NCBI RefSeq assembly: GCF_030409875.1
Contig: NZ_JAUFQR010000003.1
Location: forward strand, 1-64,000
DNA from: Chryseobacterium tructae
GTDB taxonomy: Bacteria > Bacteroidota > Bacteroidia > Flavobacteriales > Weeksellaceae
Length of the DNA: 64,000 nucleotides
Direction: 5' to 3'
This document shows positions 29,452 to 39,639 of the stretch, piece by piece (the stretch's first letter is position 1; each line of letters starts with the position of its first letter). The notes under the pieces are model-generated. The model was not told where the DNA came from. It did not search any database and worked only from the letters and a program-made list of their open reading frames with translations. The position numbers and the translations under genes are program-made.

Positions 29452-30275
29452 TAAGTAAAATTAGTTACGATTTTTAAAAGTTCAGAATTATCCATCTCCT
29501 GAATTTCTTCTGCTTCATCATCTTTCAACAAATGTTTGTGGTCATCATAATAAAAAATCTTCCATTCTTTATCATGATATTCCAAAGCTGATAGATTTTC
29601 GATCCAATCACCAGAATTCAGATAAGTACAAGATCCTTTTTTATTAACCACTTCCCGAATCTGCGGCTGATGAATATGTCCACAAACTACGTAGTCATAT
29701 TGATTATCAATAGCCAATTCGGAAGCTGTAAGTTCAAAGTCACCGATATACTTTACCGCTTTCTTCACATTATTTTTAATTTTTTTTGAAAATGAATATT
29801 TTTCTTTGCCCATTTTCTCCAAAAACCAATTCACTACATTATTGATGATGATTAAAAGGTCATATCCCTTTCCGCCAAGTTTGGCAATCCATTTAGAATG
29901 CTGGACTGATGCATCGAAAACATCCCCATGAAAGATCCAGGTTTTTTTCTGGTCAATTGTCAGACAGATTTTATTACAAACTTTGAGTTTTCCCAATTCA
30001 AAGTCGGTAAACTTACGGAACATTTCATCATGATTACCTGTAATATAATAAACATCCGTATTCTTAGTAGCCAATGAAAGGATCTTTCGGATCACTTTCA
30101 AATGAGGTTTAGGGAAGTAAGACTTTTTGAATTGCCAGATATCAATGATATCACCATTCAAAACCAAAGTTTTAGGCTGAATAGAATTGAGGTATCTCAG
30201 CAATTCCTTAGCCTTACATCCATAAGTTCCCAAATGAACATCCGATATGACAACTAACTCAACGTTTCTTTTCAT
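29451..30275 (-). CDS. Metallophosphoesterase, UDP-2,3-diacylglucosamine diphosphatase-like
   Basis: A 274-residue calcineurin-like phosphoesterase. All five metal motifs are visible: VISDVHLG, LNGDIIDIW, YITGNHDEMFR, WIFHGDVFD and VVCGHIHQPQI. The length and the HxxNxDW-like YLNSGDWIEN resemble LpxH/LpxH2-type enzymes that act on UDP-diacylglucosamine, but other phosphodiester substrates are possible. It is coupled by a 1-base overlap to a GT-B glycosyltransferase, suggesting joint action on a glycolipid or nucleotide-sugar intermediate. It is preceded by 139 bases that hold no gene. Confidence 0.85.
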   Translation of the reverse strand: MKRNVELVVISDVHLGTYGCKAKELLRYLNSIQPKTLVLNGDIIDIWQFKKSYFPKPHLKVIRKILSLATKNTDVYYITGNHDEMFRKFTDFELGKLKVCNKICLTIDQKKTWIFHGDVFDASVQHSKWIAKLGGKGYDLLIIINNVVNWFLEKMGKEKYSFSKKIKNNVKKAVKYIGDFELTASELAIDNQYDYVVCGHIHQPQIREVVNKKGSCTYLNSGDWIENLSALEYHDKEWKIFYYDDHKHLLKDDEAEEIQEMDNSELLKIVTNFT

Positions 30276-30414
30276 CCGTATATTTTTCAGCTTTTTAATT
30301 TGCCGGATGGAACACCTTCTATTTCTTCAATATCAAAAATACATCAAGGCGTTTCATAGTTTTTTACAAAGAAACTAATTGAAAGTTAACTGTATATGAA
30401 TGCTATATTATTTT

Positions 30415-31155
30415 TTATAAAGAGTTCATCAGCTCTTCAGTGATTTCCATGTTGTGGTAAACGTTCTGAACATCATCGTCATCTTCGAAACGCTCAAGCA
30501 TTTTCATATTAGCTTTGAACTGATCTTCGTTTACTTCTTTTGTATTATTTGGAATTCTTTGTAATTCTGCACTTTTTGCTTCAATTCCCAGTTCGTCTAA
30601 TTTGTGAGATAAAGAACCGAAATCTTCAAAAGCGGTCGTAATCATTACTTCTTCTTCATCTTTTTCCACATCTTCTGCTCCTCCATCAATCATTTCCATT
30701 TCGAAATCATCCCAATCCATTTTTACCTGTGCCAAATCGATGGTGAAAATTCCTTTTCTGTCGAAGATAAATGCTAGCTCACCATTTTTACCAAGGTTAC
30801 CATCAAACTTATTGAAAATAGCTCTTACATTCGCTACGGTTCTTGTTGTGTTGTTTGTAGTACATTCTACAAAAAAAGCAACACCACCTTGTCCATATCC
30901 TTCATAAGTAACTTCTTCATAGTTTTCAGCATCAGCACCGCTTGCTTTTTTGATCGCTCTTTCTACATTATCCTTAGGCATGTTTGCCCCTTTCGCATTC
31001 TGGATACATCTTCTTAATGCCGGGTTAGCTTCAGGATCTGTTCCCCCTGCTTTTACTGCTAATGCAATATCTTTACCTATTTTAGAGAAAGTCTTAGCCA
31101 TTTTATCCCATCTGGCCATTTTAGAAGCTTTTCTATATTCAAATGCTCTTCCCAT
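30415..31155 (-). CDS. YebC/PmpR family regulatory protein
   Basis: A 246-residue YebC/TACO1-family protein. It starts MGRAFEYRKASKMARWDKMAKTFSKIGKDIALAVKAGG, the family N-terminus with the positively charged helical region, followed by AEDLE-like acidic domains (DNVERAIKKASG, YEEVTYEGYGQGGVAFFVE). Members are described as DNA-binding transcription factors or translation-associated proteins; which applies here cannot be told. It stands alone on the minus strand between other operons. Confidence 0.95.
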   Translation of the reverse strand: MGRAFEYRKASKMARWDKMAKTFSKIGKDIALAVKAGGTDPEANPALRRCIQNAKGANMPKDNVERAIKKASGADAENYEEVTYEGYGQGGVAFFVECTTNNTTRTVANVRAIFNKFDGNLGKNGELAFIFDRKGIFTIDLAQVKMDWDDFEMEMIDGGAEDVEKDEEEVMITTAFEDFGSLSHKLDELGIEAKSAELQRIPNNTKEVNEDQFKANMKMLERFEDDDDVQNVYHNMEITEELMNSL

Positions 31156-31196
31156 TTTTAATTTTTAAATTTCAACAAAAATACTTAAAAGTCTAC

Positions 31197-31231
31197 AAAA
31201 AAAAAATACCTCCAAAAAAATTGGAGGTATT
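31197..31231 (-). terminator. Terminator of the OmpA-family gene
   Basis: ATACCTCCAA (31207-31216) pairs with TTGGAGGTAT (31222-31231), followed on the minus strand by a long T run. It lies just after the stop codon. Confidence 0.85.
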
Positions 31232-31250
31232 CATTATTTAGAAAAATTAA

Positions 31251-32762
31251 TTATTTTTTCTTTTTAGCTGGAGCTTTTTTCTTAGCTGGAGCTTTACCTT
31301 TCTTCACTACAGTCTTCTTCACTACTACGTCTAGATCAGATTTCTTAAGTGCATCCCAAGCAGCACCGTTGATAGCTTCAACAACTACTTTTCTGTCAAC
31401 CATTCTATCAGCGTCAGAAGCTTTTGCAGGAACTTGAGCATCTCTAGAACCAACACCAGTTGATTTTAACTGATTACCGTTAACTCCTCTAGCTTCAAGA
31501 GCACCTACTACAGAAGCAGCTCTTTCTCTTGAAAGTTTCAAGTTGTAAGCAGCAGCACCTTTAGCATCAGTGTGACCTGTTACTAAGAAAGTACCATCTT
31601 TAGACTCATTAATAATTCTAGCAGCTTCATCTAACTTAGTGTTAGATTCTGGTCTGATAGTCGCTTTGTTAAAGTTGAACAAGATACCTTTAAGAGCACC
31701 TGTAGCATCTTTAGCAATTACGTCTTTTGGTTTAGGACATCCGTTGTATTCTGGAAGACCTGGAACAGTAGGACAAGCATCGTCTTTATCAAGGATACCG
31801 TCACCGTCTGTATCTGGCCAAGGACAACCTTTGTTTTCAGCAGGACCTGCTACAGTAGGACAAGCATCATCTTTGTCGATAACACCATCACCGTCTGTAT
31901 CTGGCCAAGGACAACCGTTGTTTTCAACTGGACCAGCTACATCTGGACATTGATCGTCTTTATCTGGAACTCCGTCACCGTCAGTATCAGGACATCCTTG
32001 GAATTCTGGAAGACCTGGTGTATCTGGACAAAGATCGTCTTTATCTAGGATACCATCCTTATCTCTGTCTCTGTTTCCAAATCTGAATAAGATAGATGCA
32101 GAAGCTTGCCAGAAGTTAGCAACTGTAGACTTATCACCTGGAGTTGATACATAATCTCCTTGGACACCAAGACCGAAGTTTTTAGTTACCCAGAAGTTAG
32201 CACCAGCACCAGTAGCCACTGTAAAGTGGTTAGCTTTACCAGCCTCGTTACCATCTTTTCCGTTAGGAACAGCTCTATCTAGTACATTACCATTAGCATC
32301 AAGACCATTTTGTGGGAAAGATTGCCCAGTATAGTCATGTCTAAGGTAGTTAGCACCAACTCTTAAATATGGATCAAACCAAGATTCTTCGTTCCATAAA
32401 AGACCTGCTGCGTGAGCCTGGAAACCAAGACCTGTCATTAGGAAAAATTCTTTCCCCATGTTGAATCTTTTGTTTTCAACATTTCCAACAGAAGTTTGCC
32501 AGTCAATAACTAAACCTTTACCAACGTTTCTAGCAACTGTTAACTTAGATAGTGGAGGTGTAATAGAATAACTGTTCATGTTGAACAGGTTCTTTGTCAA
32601 ATTTTTCGCAGAGAACGTGTTACCGAATGAAGATCTTGCTGCTACGTGGTTTTCAGCGTGAGCACCAACTCCGATTAACCACGGATTGTTGGTAGTCTGT
32701 GCGAAAACAGTAGAGGCAACGGTAAGCGCCAATGCTGAAATTCCTAATTTTAGATTTTTCAT
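31251..32762 (-). CDS. OmpA family outer-membrane protein with thrombospondin-3 repeats
   Basis: A 503-residue outer-membrane protein. Residues 1-21 (MKNLKLGISALALTVASTVFA) are a signal peptide; about 25-230 form an N-terminal beta-barrel ending FRFGN. Four or five calcium-type repeats follow (DKDGILDKDDLCPDTPG, DTDGDGVPDKDDQCPD, and others, about 235-335). Residues 350-460 are an OmpA peptidoglycan-binding domain (ILFNFNKATIRPESNTKLDEAARI, VTGHTDAKG, LSRERAASVVGAL). The last about 30 residues are unusually rich in Lys and Ala (KKTVVKKGKAPAKKK), beyond the usual OmpA end. The gene is likely highly expressed and has a strong terminator. Confidence 0.93.
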   Translation of the reverse strand: MKNLKLGISALALTVASTVFAQTTNNPWLIGVGAHAENHVAARSSFGNTFSAKNLTKNLFNMNSYSITPPLSKLTVARNVGKGLVIDWQTSVGNVENKRFNMGKEFFLMTGLGFQAHAAGLLWNEESWFDPYLRVGANYLRHDYTGQSFPQNGLDANGNVLDRAVPNGKDGNEAGKANHFTVATGAGANFWVTKNFGLGVQGDYVSTPGDKSTVANFWQASASILFRFGNRDRDKDGILDKDDLCPDTPGLPEFQGCPDTDGDGVPDKDDQCPDVAGPVENNGCPWPDTDGDGVIDKDDACPTVAGPAENKGCPWPDTDGDGILDKDDACPTVPGLPEYNGCPKPKDVIAKDATGALKGILFNFNKATIRPESNTKLDEAARIINESKDGTFLVTGHTDAKGAAAYNLKLSRERAASVVGALEARGVNGNQLKSTGVGSRDAQVPAKASDADRMVDRKVVVEAINGAAWDALKKSDLDVVVKKTVVKKGKAPAKKKAPAKKKK

Positions 32763-32839
32763 AGAATTAAATGATTAAATAATTGATAATGCAAAATAAA
32801 TATAATTTTTCTTTATATACAAAGTTTTTCAAATGATTT

Positions 32840-33301
32840 TTAACTTTTCTTTAATATTCTGTCCAGGTTCCGCTTATTTTCTCTATCTTTAATGGCCTCC
32901 CTTTTATCGAAAAGCTTCTTCCCTCTACCCAGCGCTATCAGCACCTTTGCTTTCCCTCGATCAGTGATATATAATTTCAAAGGTATAATCGTGTTCCCTG
33001 CATCCTTTAACTTTTTTTCAAGTTTCTGCAATTCTTTTTTGTGCAAGAGCAATTTCCGTTCCCTTTTTGTTTTATGATTGTAAAAAGTTCCCAATTTATA
33101 CTCATCAATCATCATGTTGATGATGTATAACTCCCCATCAATAAACTGACAGAACGATTCTGTGATGGATGCTTTGGAAGAACGTAAAGATTTTATTTCC
33201 GTACCCGTTAAAACCATCCCGGCTTCATATTCTTCAAGAATTTCATACTCAAAACGGGCTCTTTTATTTAATATGTTAACTGTTTTCTCAATCTTCATCA
33301 T
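32840..33301 (-). CDS. smpB: SsrA-binding protein SmpB
   Basis: Binds tmRNA and brings it to stalled ribosomes for trans-translation. The 153-residue protein has the SmpB core: LNKRARFEYEILEEYEAGMVLTGTEIKSLR, SITESFCQFIDGELYIINMMI, KRERKLLLHKKEL, PLKLYITDRGKAKVLIALGRGKKLFDKREAIKDRENKR. The C-terminal helix that mimics mRNA is basic (RNLDRILKKS). Two adjacent ATGs are available; the second (MKIEKTVNILNK) also fits. It is divergent from the ABC-F gene across 118 bases. Confidence 0.97.
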   Translation of the reverse strand: MMKIEKTVNILNKRARFEYEILEEYEAGMVLTGTEIKSLRSSKASITESFCQFIDGELYIINMMIDEYKLGTFYNHKTKRERKLLLHKKELQKLEKKLKDAGNTIIPLKLYITDRGKAKVLIALGRGKKLFDKREAIKDRENKRNLDRILKKS

Positions 33302-33347
33302 TTTAAAATTTCGTTAATGAAATATATAAAAAATACGATACATTTAA

Positions 33348-35042
<1,695 letters not shown>

Positions 35043-35063
35043 TATAATACATTTAATGAATAT

Positions 35064-35098
35064 AAAAATACCTCAAAGCAATGCTTCGAGGTATTTTT
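35064..35098. terminator. Bidirectional terminator between convergent genes
   Basis: AAAAATACCTC (35064-35074) and GAGGTATTTTT (35088-35098) form a perfect 11-bp stem, extended inside by AAGC/GCTT. The A and T tails allow termination in both directions. Confidence 0.88.
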
Positions 35099-35120
35099 GT
35101 TTAAACAATAAATAAAATAA

Positions 35121-35936
35121 TTATTTTGTAAGTTTCGTTGTTGGAAGAGCCACAGTACCAGGATCTTTCCATAACCCGTCTTTTTCTGCTCTCTTCTTGA
35201 TTGCCTGGGCTCTTTTTTCACTATCCGGGTGAGAGTTGAACATCTTTTCAAAACCGGATTGTGTACTTCCTCCTGATAGTAAAGCTAGTTTCTTGAAAGC
35301 AGTATAAGCCCCTACTACATCATACTTATTAGCTTTCATAAAATCATAAGAATAGGTATCTGCCTCAGATTCTTGCTTTTTACTGTGAGTAGCATCCAAA
35401 AATTCGTTTGCCATTTTTCCGATCTGGCTATCATTAAGAGTAGCTACTGCACCGGATGCTGATGAAGCGGCATCTAATGCTGCTGCTTTTAAATAAGCAG
35501 ATTTCATAGCATCTTTTGTATCTTCATTTTTAACGTGACCGATTTCGTGACCAATTACAGCCAACAGTTCGTTATCTGTCATGATATCCATCAAAGAAGA
35601 GAATACACGCACACTTCCGTCTGCACAAGCAAAAGCATTGATATCTTTTACTTTATAGACTTTATAGTTCAAATTCAGACCGTCTTGTGTTTTGTGTTTT
35701 CCAAACAATTTGTTCAATCTTACAGTATAAGGATCTTTTGGCCCTGCTACCTGATTGTTTTTATCCATCCAATCTACCGATTCTTTGGATAATTTAATAG
35801 CATCTTCGTTGGTAAATGTTAAAGCTTTTGCACCTTTTGAAACAACCCCGGCAGCTTTTCCGAGATTAAATTGTGCATTCATTGAATTCATTGCGCCTAA
35901 AAAAGTAAGGCATACGATAATTTTTTTCATAGTCAT
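35121..35936 (-). CDS. M48 family metalloprotease
   Basis: A 271-residue secreted zinc protease, similar in layout to YggG/LoiP. MTMKKIIVCLTFLGAMNSMNAQ is a signal peptide (the second Met, ATG at 35930, is an equal candidate start). The catalytic motif HEIGHVKNEDTKDAM is HExxH, and the third zinc ligand Glu lies downstream in SKKQESEADTYSYDFM. LNKLFGKHKTQDGLNLNYKVYKVKDINAFACADGSVRV is typical of the family. It has no lipobox and is presumably periplasmic. Monocistronic, convergent with the ABC-F gene. Confidence 0.93.
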   Translation of the reverse strand: MTMKKIIVCLTFLGAMNSMNAQFNLGKAAGVVSKGAKALTFTNEDAIKLSKESVDWMDKNNQVAGPKDPYTVRLNKLFGKHKTQDGLNLNYKVYKVKDINAFACADGSVRVFSSLMDIMTDNELLAVIGHEIGHVKNEDTKDAMKSAYLKAAALDAASSASGAVATLNDSQIGKMANEFLDATHSKKQESEADTYSYDFMKANKYDVVGAYTAFKKLALLSGGSTQSGFEKMFNSHPDSEKRAQAIKKRAEKDGLWKDPGTVALPTTKLTK

Positions 35937-36026
35937 TTAAATTTGGAGCACGAAGATAATCAATTTTTAACAATCTTTAAGTCAAAACTTCATTCCCTAT
36001 CCAATCAAAATGCTATTTTTTTTCCT

Positions 36027-36034
36027 TATTTTTG
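36027..36034 (+). promoter_or_regulatory. Candidate -7 box placing recJ nearly leaderless
   Basis: TATTTTTG matches TAnnTTTG and ends only 5 bases before the ATG at 36040. If used, the transcript starts at or next to the start codon, which argues against the longer frame from 36010. Confidence 0.45.
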
Positions 36035-36039
36035 TGAAC

Positions 36040-37752
36040 ATGAGTCAAAAATGGATTTACAAGCCCGAACCCGATGAGGAAGTTGTGGATGGACTAAGTT
36101 CGTCACTTGGTTTTGGCACTTTTGAATCTAAACTTCTCGTTCTAAGAGGAATTGACAATTATCAAAAGGCGAGAGAATTTTTCAAACCAAACCTTACCGA
36201 TATACACAGTCCGTTTTTAATGGCAGACATGCAAAAGGCTGTAGAGCGCATTGCCACTGCAATTGAAAACGGCGAAAAAATATTGGTATATGGCGACTAT
36301 GATGTGGATGGAACCACCGCTGTTGCCTTAATGTACCTTTACCTCAGCAAAATTGTTGAGAAAAAATATCTGGATTACTATATTCCTGACAGAAATTCTG
36401 AAGGATATGGAATTTCTACTGAAGGAATTGATTTTGCCAAAGAGAATGGGTTTTCGTTAATCATTGCGTTGGACTGCGGAATCAAGGCTCTTGATATGAT
36501 TAATTATGCTTCCAGTCTGGACATAGATTTTATTATCTGCGATCATCACCTTCCCGGTGAAGAGATTCCTGACGCTGCAGCTGTACTTGATCCTAAAAGA
36601 AGTGACTGCCGATATCCGTTCAAGGAACTTTCAGGATGTGGTGTAGGTTTTAAACTTTGCCAGGGACTGAATACCATTTACAAACTTCCGGATGCTGAAT
36701 TATTTGAGCTCACAGATCTTCTGGCTATATCCATCGCTGCAGATATTGTTTCGATGACCGGAGAAAACAGAGTTCTTGCTAAAATGGGATTAAAAACCCT
36801 TAGAAAAACAAGAAATCTTGGGTTAAGATTATTAATTCCGGAGGATAAACTGTCTCATTTCGAAATTTCAAATATTGTTTTTGAAATTGCACCTAAAATA
36901 AATGCTGCGGGAAGAATTTCCCATGGAAAAGCAGCTGTGGAACTTATGGTTTCTGAAAACCTGAAGCATGCCAACCAAATCGTGGGTGATATCATGAACC
37001 TCAACGATGAAAGACGCGAACTGGATATGAACTCTACTCTTTCGGCCTTGAATCAGATTATAGAATCTCAACAGGAAACAAAACATACAACCATTGTTTA
37101 TCACCCTGAATGGAACAAAGGAGTAATCGGAATTGTAGCCTCCAGACTGATCGAAACTTACTATAAACCTACATTGGTATTTACTGATGGAAATAATGGT
37201 GAAATGGTAGCTTCCGCAAGATCTGTATCTGATTTTGATGTGCATGAAGCGCTTGATATGTGCTCTGAATATTTTCTTAAATTCGGAGGGCATCACGCTG
37301 CTGCCGGGCTTTCAATGGAAAAGGAAAAGTTTGAGGCTTTCAAAGTTAAATTCGAAAAAATTGTTTCTGAAAAAATAAGGGAACACCAAAAGGAACCTTC
37401 AATTAGTATTGATTCTGAAATTAGGGTTGATGATATCAACAGAGAGTTTATCAATTTCCATAGAAAACTAGCTCCTTTCGGGCCTCAAAATATGAAACCG
37501 ATCTTCACCTTGTCTGATCAGAGACTTTCTGGTTATGTAAAAACAATGGGTAAAGATAACAACCATCTGAAGTTTTATATCAAACAGGAAGCTTCAGGAA
37601 GAAATATTGAGTGTGTCGGTTTTAAACTTGGACAGTTTGTAGAAGATTTTAAAAATAAAAATTTCGATCTTGCTTTTACCTTGGAGGAAAATCATTGGAA
37701 AGGCAATGTAACTCACTATCTTAACATAAAAGATGTAAAGTTCAGGGATTAA
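36040..37752 (+). CDS. recJ: Single-stranded-DNA exonuclease RecJ
   Basis: A 5'-to-3' ssDNA exonuclease of recombination and mismatch repair. The 570-residue product (from MSQKWIYKPEPDEEVV; the frame opens 10 codons earlier but that part overlaps the promoter box) has the DHH domain: EKILVYGDYDVDGTTAVALMYLY, IALDCGIKA, IICDHHLPGEEIPDAAAVLDPKR; and the DHHA1 domain WNKGVIGIVASRLIETYYKPTLVF with GGHHAAAGLSM, plus an OB fold (about 470-550). All metal Asp/His motifs are intact. nadD follows after 100 bases. Confidence 0.97.
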   Translation: MSQKWIYKPEPDEEVVDGLSSSLGFGTFESKLLVLRGIDNYQKAREFFKPNLTDIHSPFLMADMQKAVERIATAIENGEKILVYGDYDVDGTTAVALMYLYLSKIVEKKYLDYYIPDRNSEGYGISTEGIDFAKENGFSLIIALDCGIKALDMINYASSLDIDFIICDHHLPGEEIPDAAAVLDPKRSDCRYPFKELSGCGVGFKLCQGLNTIYKLPDAELFELTDLLAISIAADIVSMTGENRVLAKMGLKTLRKTRNLGLRLLIPEDKLSHFEISNIVFEIAPKINAAGRISHGKAAVELMVSENLKHANQIVGDIMNLNDERRELDMNSTLSALNQIIESQQETKHTTIVYHPEWNKGVIGIVASRLIETYYKPTLVFTDGNNGEMVASARSVSDFDVHEALDMCSEYFLKFGGHHAAAGLSMEKEKFEAFKVKFEKIVSEKIREHQKEPSISIDSEIRVDDINREFINFHRKLAPFGPQNMKPIFTLSDQRLSGYVKTMGKDNNHLKFYIKQEASGRNIECVGFKLGQFVEDFKNKNFDLAFTLEENHWKGNVTHYLNIKDVKFRD

Positions 37753-37853
37753 CTGATGCCCTACAGGATTTTGGTTTCTAAGCTTTAGACTTTGTAAAGT
37801 AAAAAACTAACTTCCTATTATAATTAAATACAACGCTCCCCTACTACACTGAT

Positions 37854-38438
37854 ATGAAAAAAATTGGTCTATTCTTCGGATCTTTTAATCCGATCCATAT
37901 CGGACATCTTATTTTAGCGAATTATATTCTGGAAAATTCAGATATGGATGAGCTATGGTTTGTAGTGAGTCCACAGAATCCTTTTAAAGACAAAAAATCT
38001 TTATTGAAGGATCACAACAGGTTGGATATGGTACAACTTGCAGTAAAAAATTATCCGAATATGCGGGCTTCCAATGTAGAGTTTTCTCTTCCGAAGCCAA
38101 GCTATACCATCGATACGCTTACTTATCTTCATGAAAAGCATCCTGATTATTCTTTCAGTCTTATTATGGGTGAGGATAATTTAGACAGTCTTCACAAATG
38201 GAAAAATTCTGATGCATTGATCAAAAATCATCATATCATTGTTTATCCAAGAGTATTTGAAGGGGAAAAGAAAGATTCTGAATATCTTCAGCATGAAAAT
38301 ATTTCTATGATAAAAGCTCCTGTGATCGAAATTTCTGCGACTGAAATCCGTAATATGATTAAAGAAGGAAAGAATGTAAGACCAATGTTACCGCCTGAAG
38401 TTTTTGAGTATTTGGATGGAAGTAATTTTTATCAATAA
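37854..38438 (+). CDS. nadD: Nicotinate-nucleotide adenylyltransferase
   Basis: Joins nicotinate mononucleotide and ATP to nicotinate adenine dinucleotide in NAD synthesis. The 194-residue protein begins KIGLFFGSFNPIHIGHLILANY, with the nucleotidyltransferase T/HxGH motif as HIGH. WFVVSPQNPFKDKKSL, FSLIMGEDNLDSLHKWKN and the C-terminal ISATEIRNMIKEGKNVRPMLP (ISxTxxR) are diagnostic of NadD. Two small secreted or membrane genes follow within 3-6 bases. Confidence 0.97.
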   Translation: MKKIGLFFGSFNPIHIGHLILANYILENSDMDELWFVVSPQNPFKDKKSLLKDHNRLDMVQLAVKNYPNMRASNVEFSLPKPSYTIDTLTYLHEKHPDYSFSLIMGEDNLDSLHKWKNSDALIKNHHIIVYPRVFEGEKKDSEYLQHENISMIKAPVIEISATEIRNMIKEGKNVRPMLPPEVFEYLDGSNFYQ

Positions 38439-38441
38439 GCA

Positions 38442-39242
38442 ATGAAACGGTACCTATTCTTATTCGCTATTTTTTTACAAAGTTTTTTATATGCTCAGGA
38501 ATCGACAGTTTTAAAAAGCGATTCTCTTCTAGAATGGAGAAAGAAGGCTTCTGAAGAAAGAATAAAGTATAATAAAGAACGATGTCGTGAAGATTCTATT
38601 AGAGCTGAATATGATTCAAAAATCCAAAATAAATATTATATCAACATTGCCGCTCCCTACGGTGATCATTTCTTACCTGGCACTGAGCTAAAGGAGATTT
38701 TAAAAAAGCATAACATTATTTGGGGCGGGGAATGGATGGGAAGTGATATTGGTGGTTATTCCGGAGGATGCTATTATTCAGGTATGGCTGAATGGACTGA
38801 AAAAAAATTCGGTAAAGAATTTGTTGATGACCTTATAAAAGAATCTGTCGCCCAATACGTAAAAAAACATCCGGGCAAGGTTTTTGATGCAGATGAACAT
38901 ACAGAGTGGACATATAAAGGAGTTTACCTTAGCTATATGAATGATAATGATCAGTTGAATAAAGATTTCTTCAGCAGCTTTGTTTATCCTGAAGGTTATC
39001 AGGATTATGATCTTTCTAAAAAATATCATTCATATTCTCGCGTTACTCTTCATTTGGATGAAAAAGGGAGGGTTTTAAAGGAAGAATTTAATCATACTAT
39101 TTATAATGAGCACAACCAGAAATCTATTCCTTATTTTGAAAAAGAAATCAAAAAGTTTATAAAATACACTAAATTTGACCCTGTAAAATACAGAGGCTAT
39201 CCAGTAAAAAGTAAAACCAGCTTCTTCATCTACTATAAATAA
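38442..39242 (+). CDS. Secreted protein of unknown function
   Basis: A 266-residue protein I do not recognise. Residues 1-19 (MKRYLFLFAIFLQSFLYAQ) are a signal peptide. The body is charged and Tyr-rich (GDHFLPGTELKEIL, WGGEWMGSDIGGYSGGC). The last 70 residues (SRVTLHLDEKGRVLKEEF to AYFEKEIKKFIKYTKFDPVKYRGYPVKSKTSFFI-like text) resemble the TonB/energy-transducer C-terminal fold, with LDEKGRV and a VKSK...F ending, but no TM anchor or proline-rich linker is present. It begins 3 bases after nadD. Confidence 0.75.
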   Translation: MKRYLFLFAIFLQSFLYAQESTVLKSDSLLEWRKKASEERIKYNKERCREDSIRAEYDSKIQNKYYINIAAPYGDHFLPGTELKEILKKHNIIWGGEWMGSDIGGYSGGCYYSGMAEWTEKKFGKEFVDDLIKESVAQYVKKHPGKVFDADEHTEWTYKGVYLSYMNDNDQLNKDFFSSFVYPEGYQDYDLSKKYHSYSRVTLHLDEKGRVLKEEFNHTIYNEHNQKSIPYFEKEIKKFIKYTKFDPVKYRGYPVKSKTSFFIYYK

Positions 39243-39248
39243 TTATAC

Positions 39249-39587
39249 ATGAACTTCATCGAAAAATTCTTCTCAAAATATTCTCAGGAAAAACTCATTA
39301 AATGGTTTAAACAGATCTGTCTGGCAGAGGCTATTTCATGTGTTTTATTGTATTGTGTTGCGATGATCTGGATTCGATATGATGAAAATTTATATTCTAT
39401 TATTTTTATCAGCGTGGTTGGTAGTTTGCACGGATTATTTTTTACGCTTTATCTTTTACTCTGCATTCCTGCAAGAAAAATTTACAACTGGGATGATGAA
39501 GATTTTGTGTTCGCTTTATTAGCAGCCTTTTTCCCTTTTGCTACGGTATGGGTAGATAAGTCTTTAGCCAAACAGGATCGTGAATAA
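39249..39587 (+). CDS. DUF3817-like small membrane protein
   Basis: A 112-residue protein with about three hydrophobic helices: IWIRYDENLYSIIFISVVGSLHGLFF-type segments at roughly 25-45, 50-75 and 85-105. The order of an acidic first helix (CLAEAISCVLLYCVAM), a G-x-x-H segment (VGSLHGLFFTLYLLLCI) and FALLAAFFPFATVWVDKSL fits DUF3817. Function unknown. It lies 6 bases after the preceding gene. Confidence 0.7.
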   Translation: MNFIEKFFSKYSQEKLIKWFKQICLAEAISCVLLYCVAMIWIRYDENLYSIIFISVVGSLHGLFFTLYLLLCIPARKIYNWDDEDFVFALLAAFFPFATVWVDKSLAKQDRE

Positions 39588-39590
39588 TAA

Positions 39591-39616
39591 AAAATGAGAC
39601 ATTGCTGCCTCATTTT
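39591..39616. terminator. Terminator between convergent genes
   Basis: AAAATGAG (39591-39598) and CTCATTTT (39609-39616) form an eight-pair stem between the converging DUF3817 and surface-protein genes; T runs are short on both sides. Confidence 0.7.
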
Positions 39617-39639
39617 ATTAGTATTACTTTAGATTATTT

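Noticed and set aside
36010..36040. Longer RecJ start MLFFFLIFVN
   Set aside because: It lies on the promoter box and the residues are not RecJ-like.
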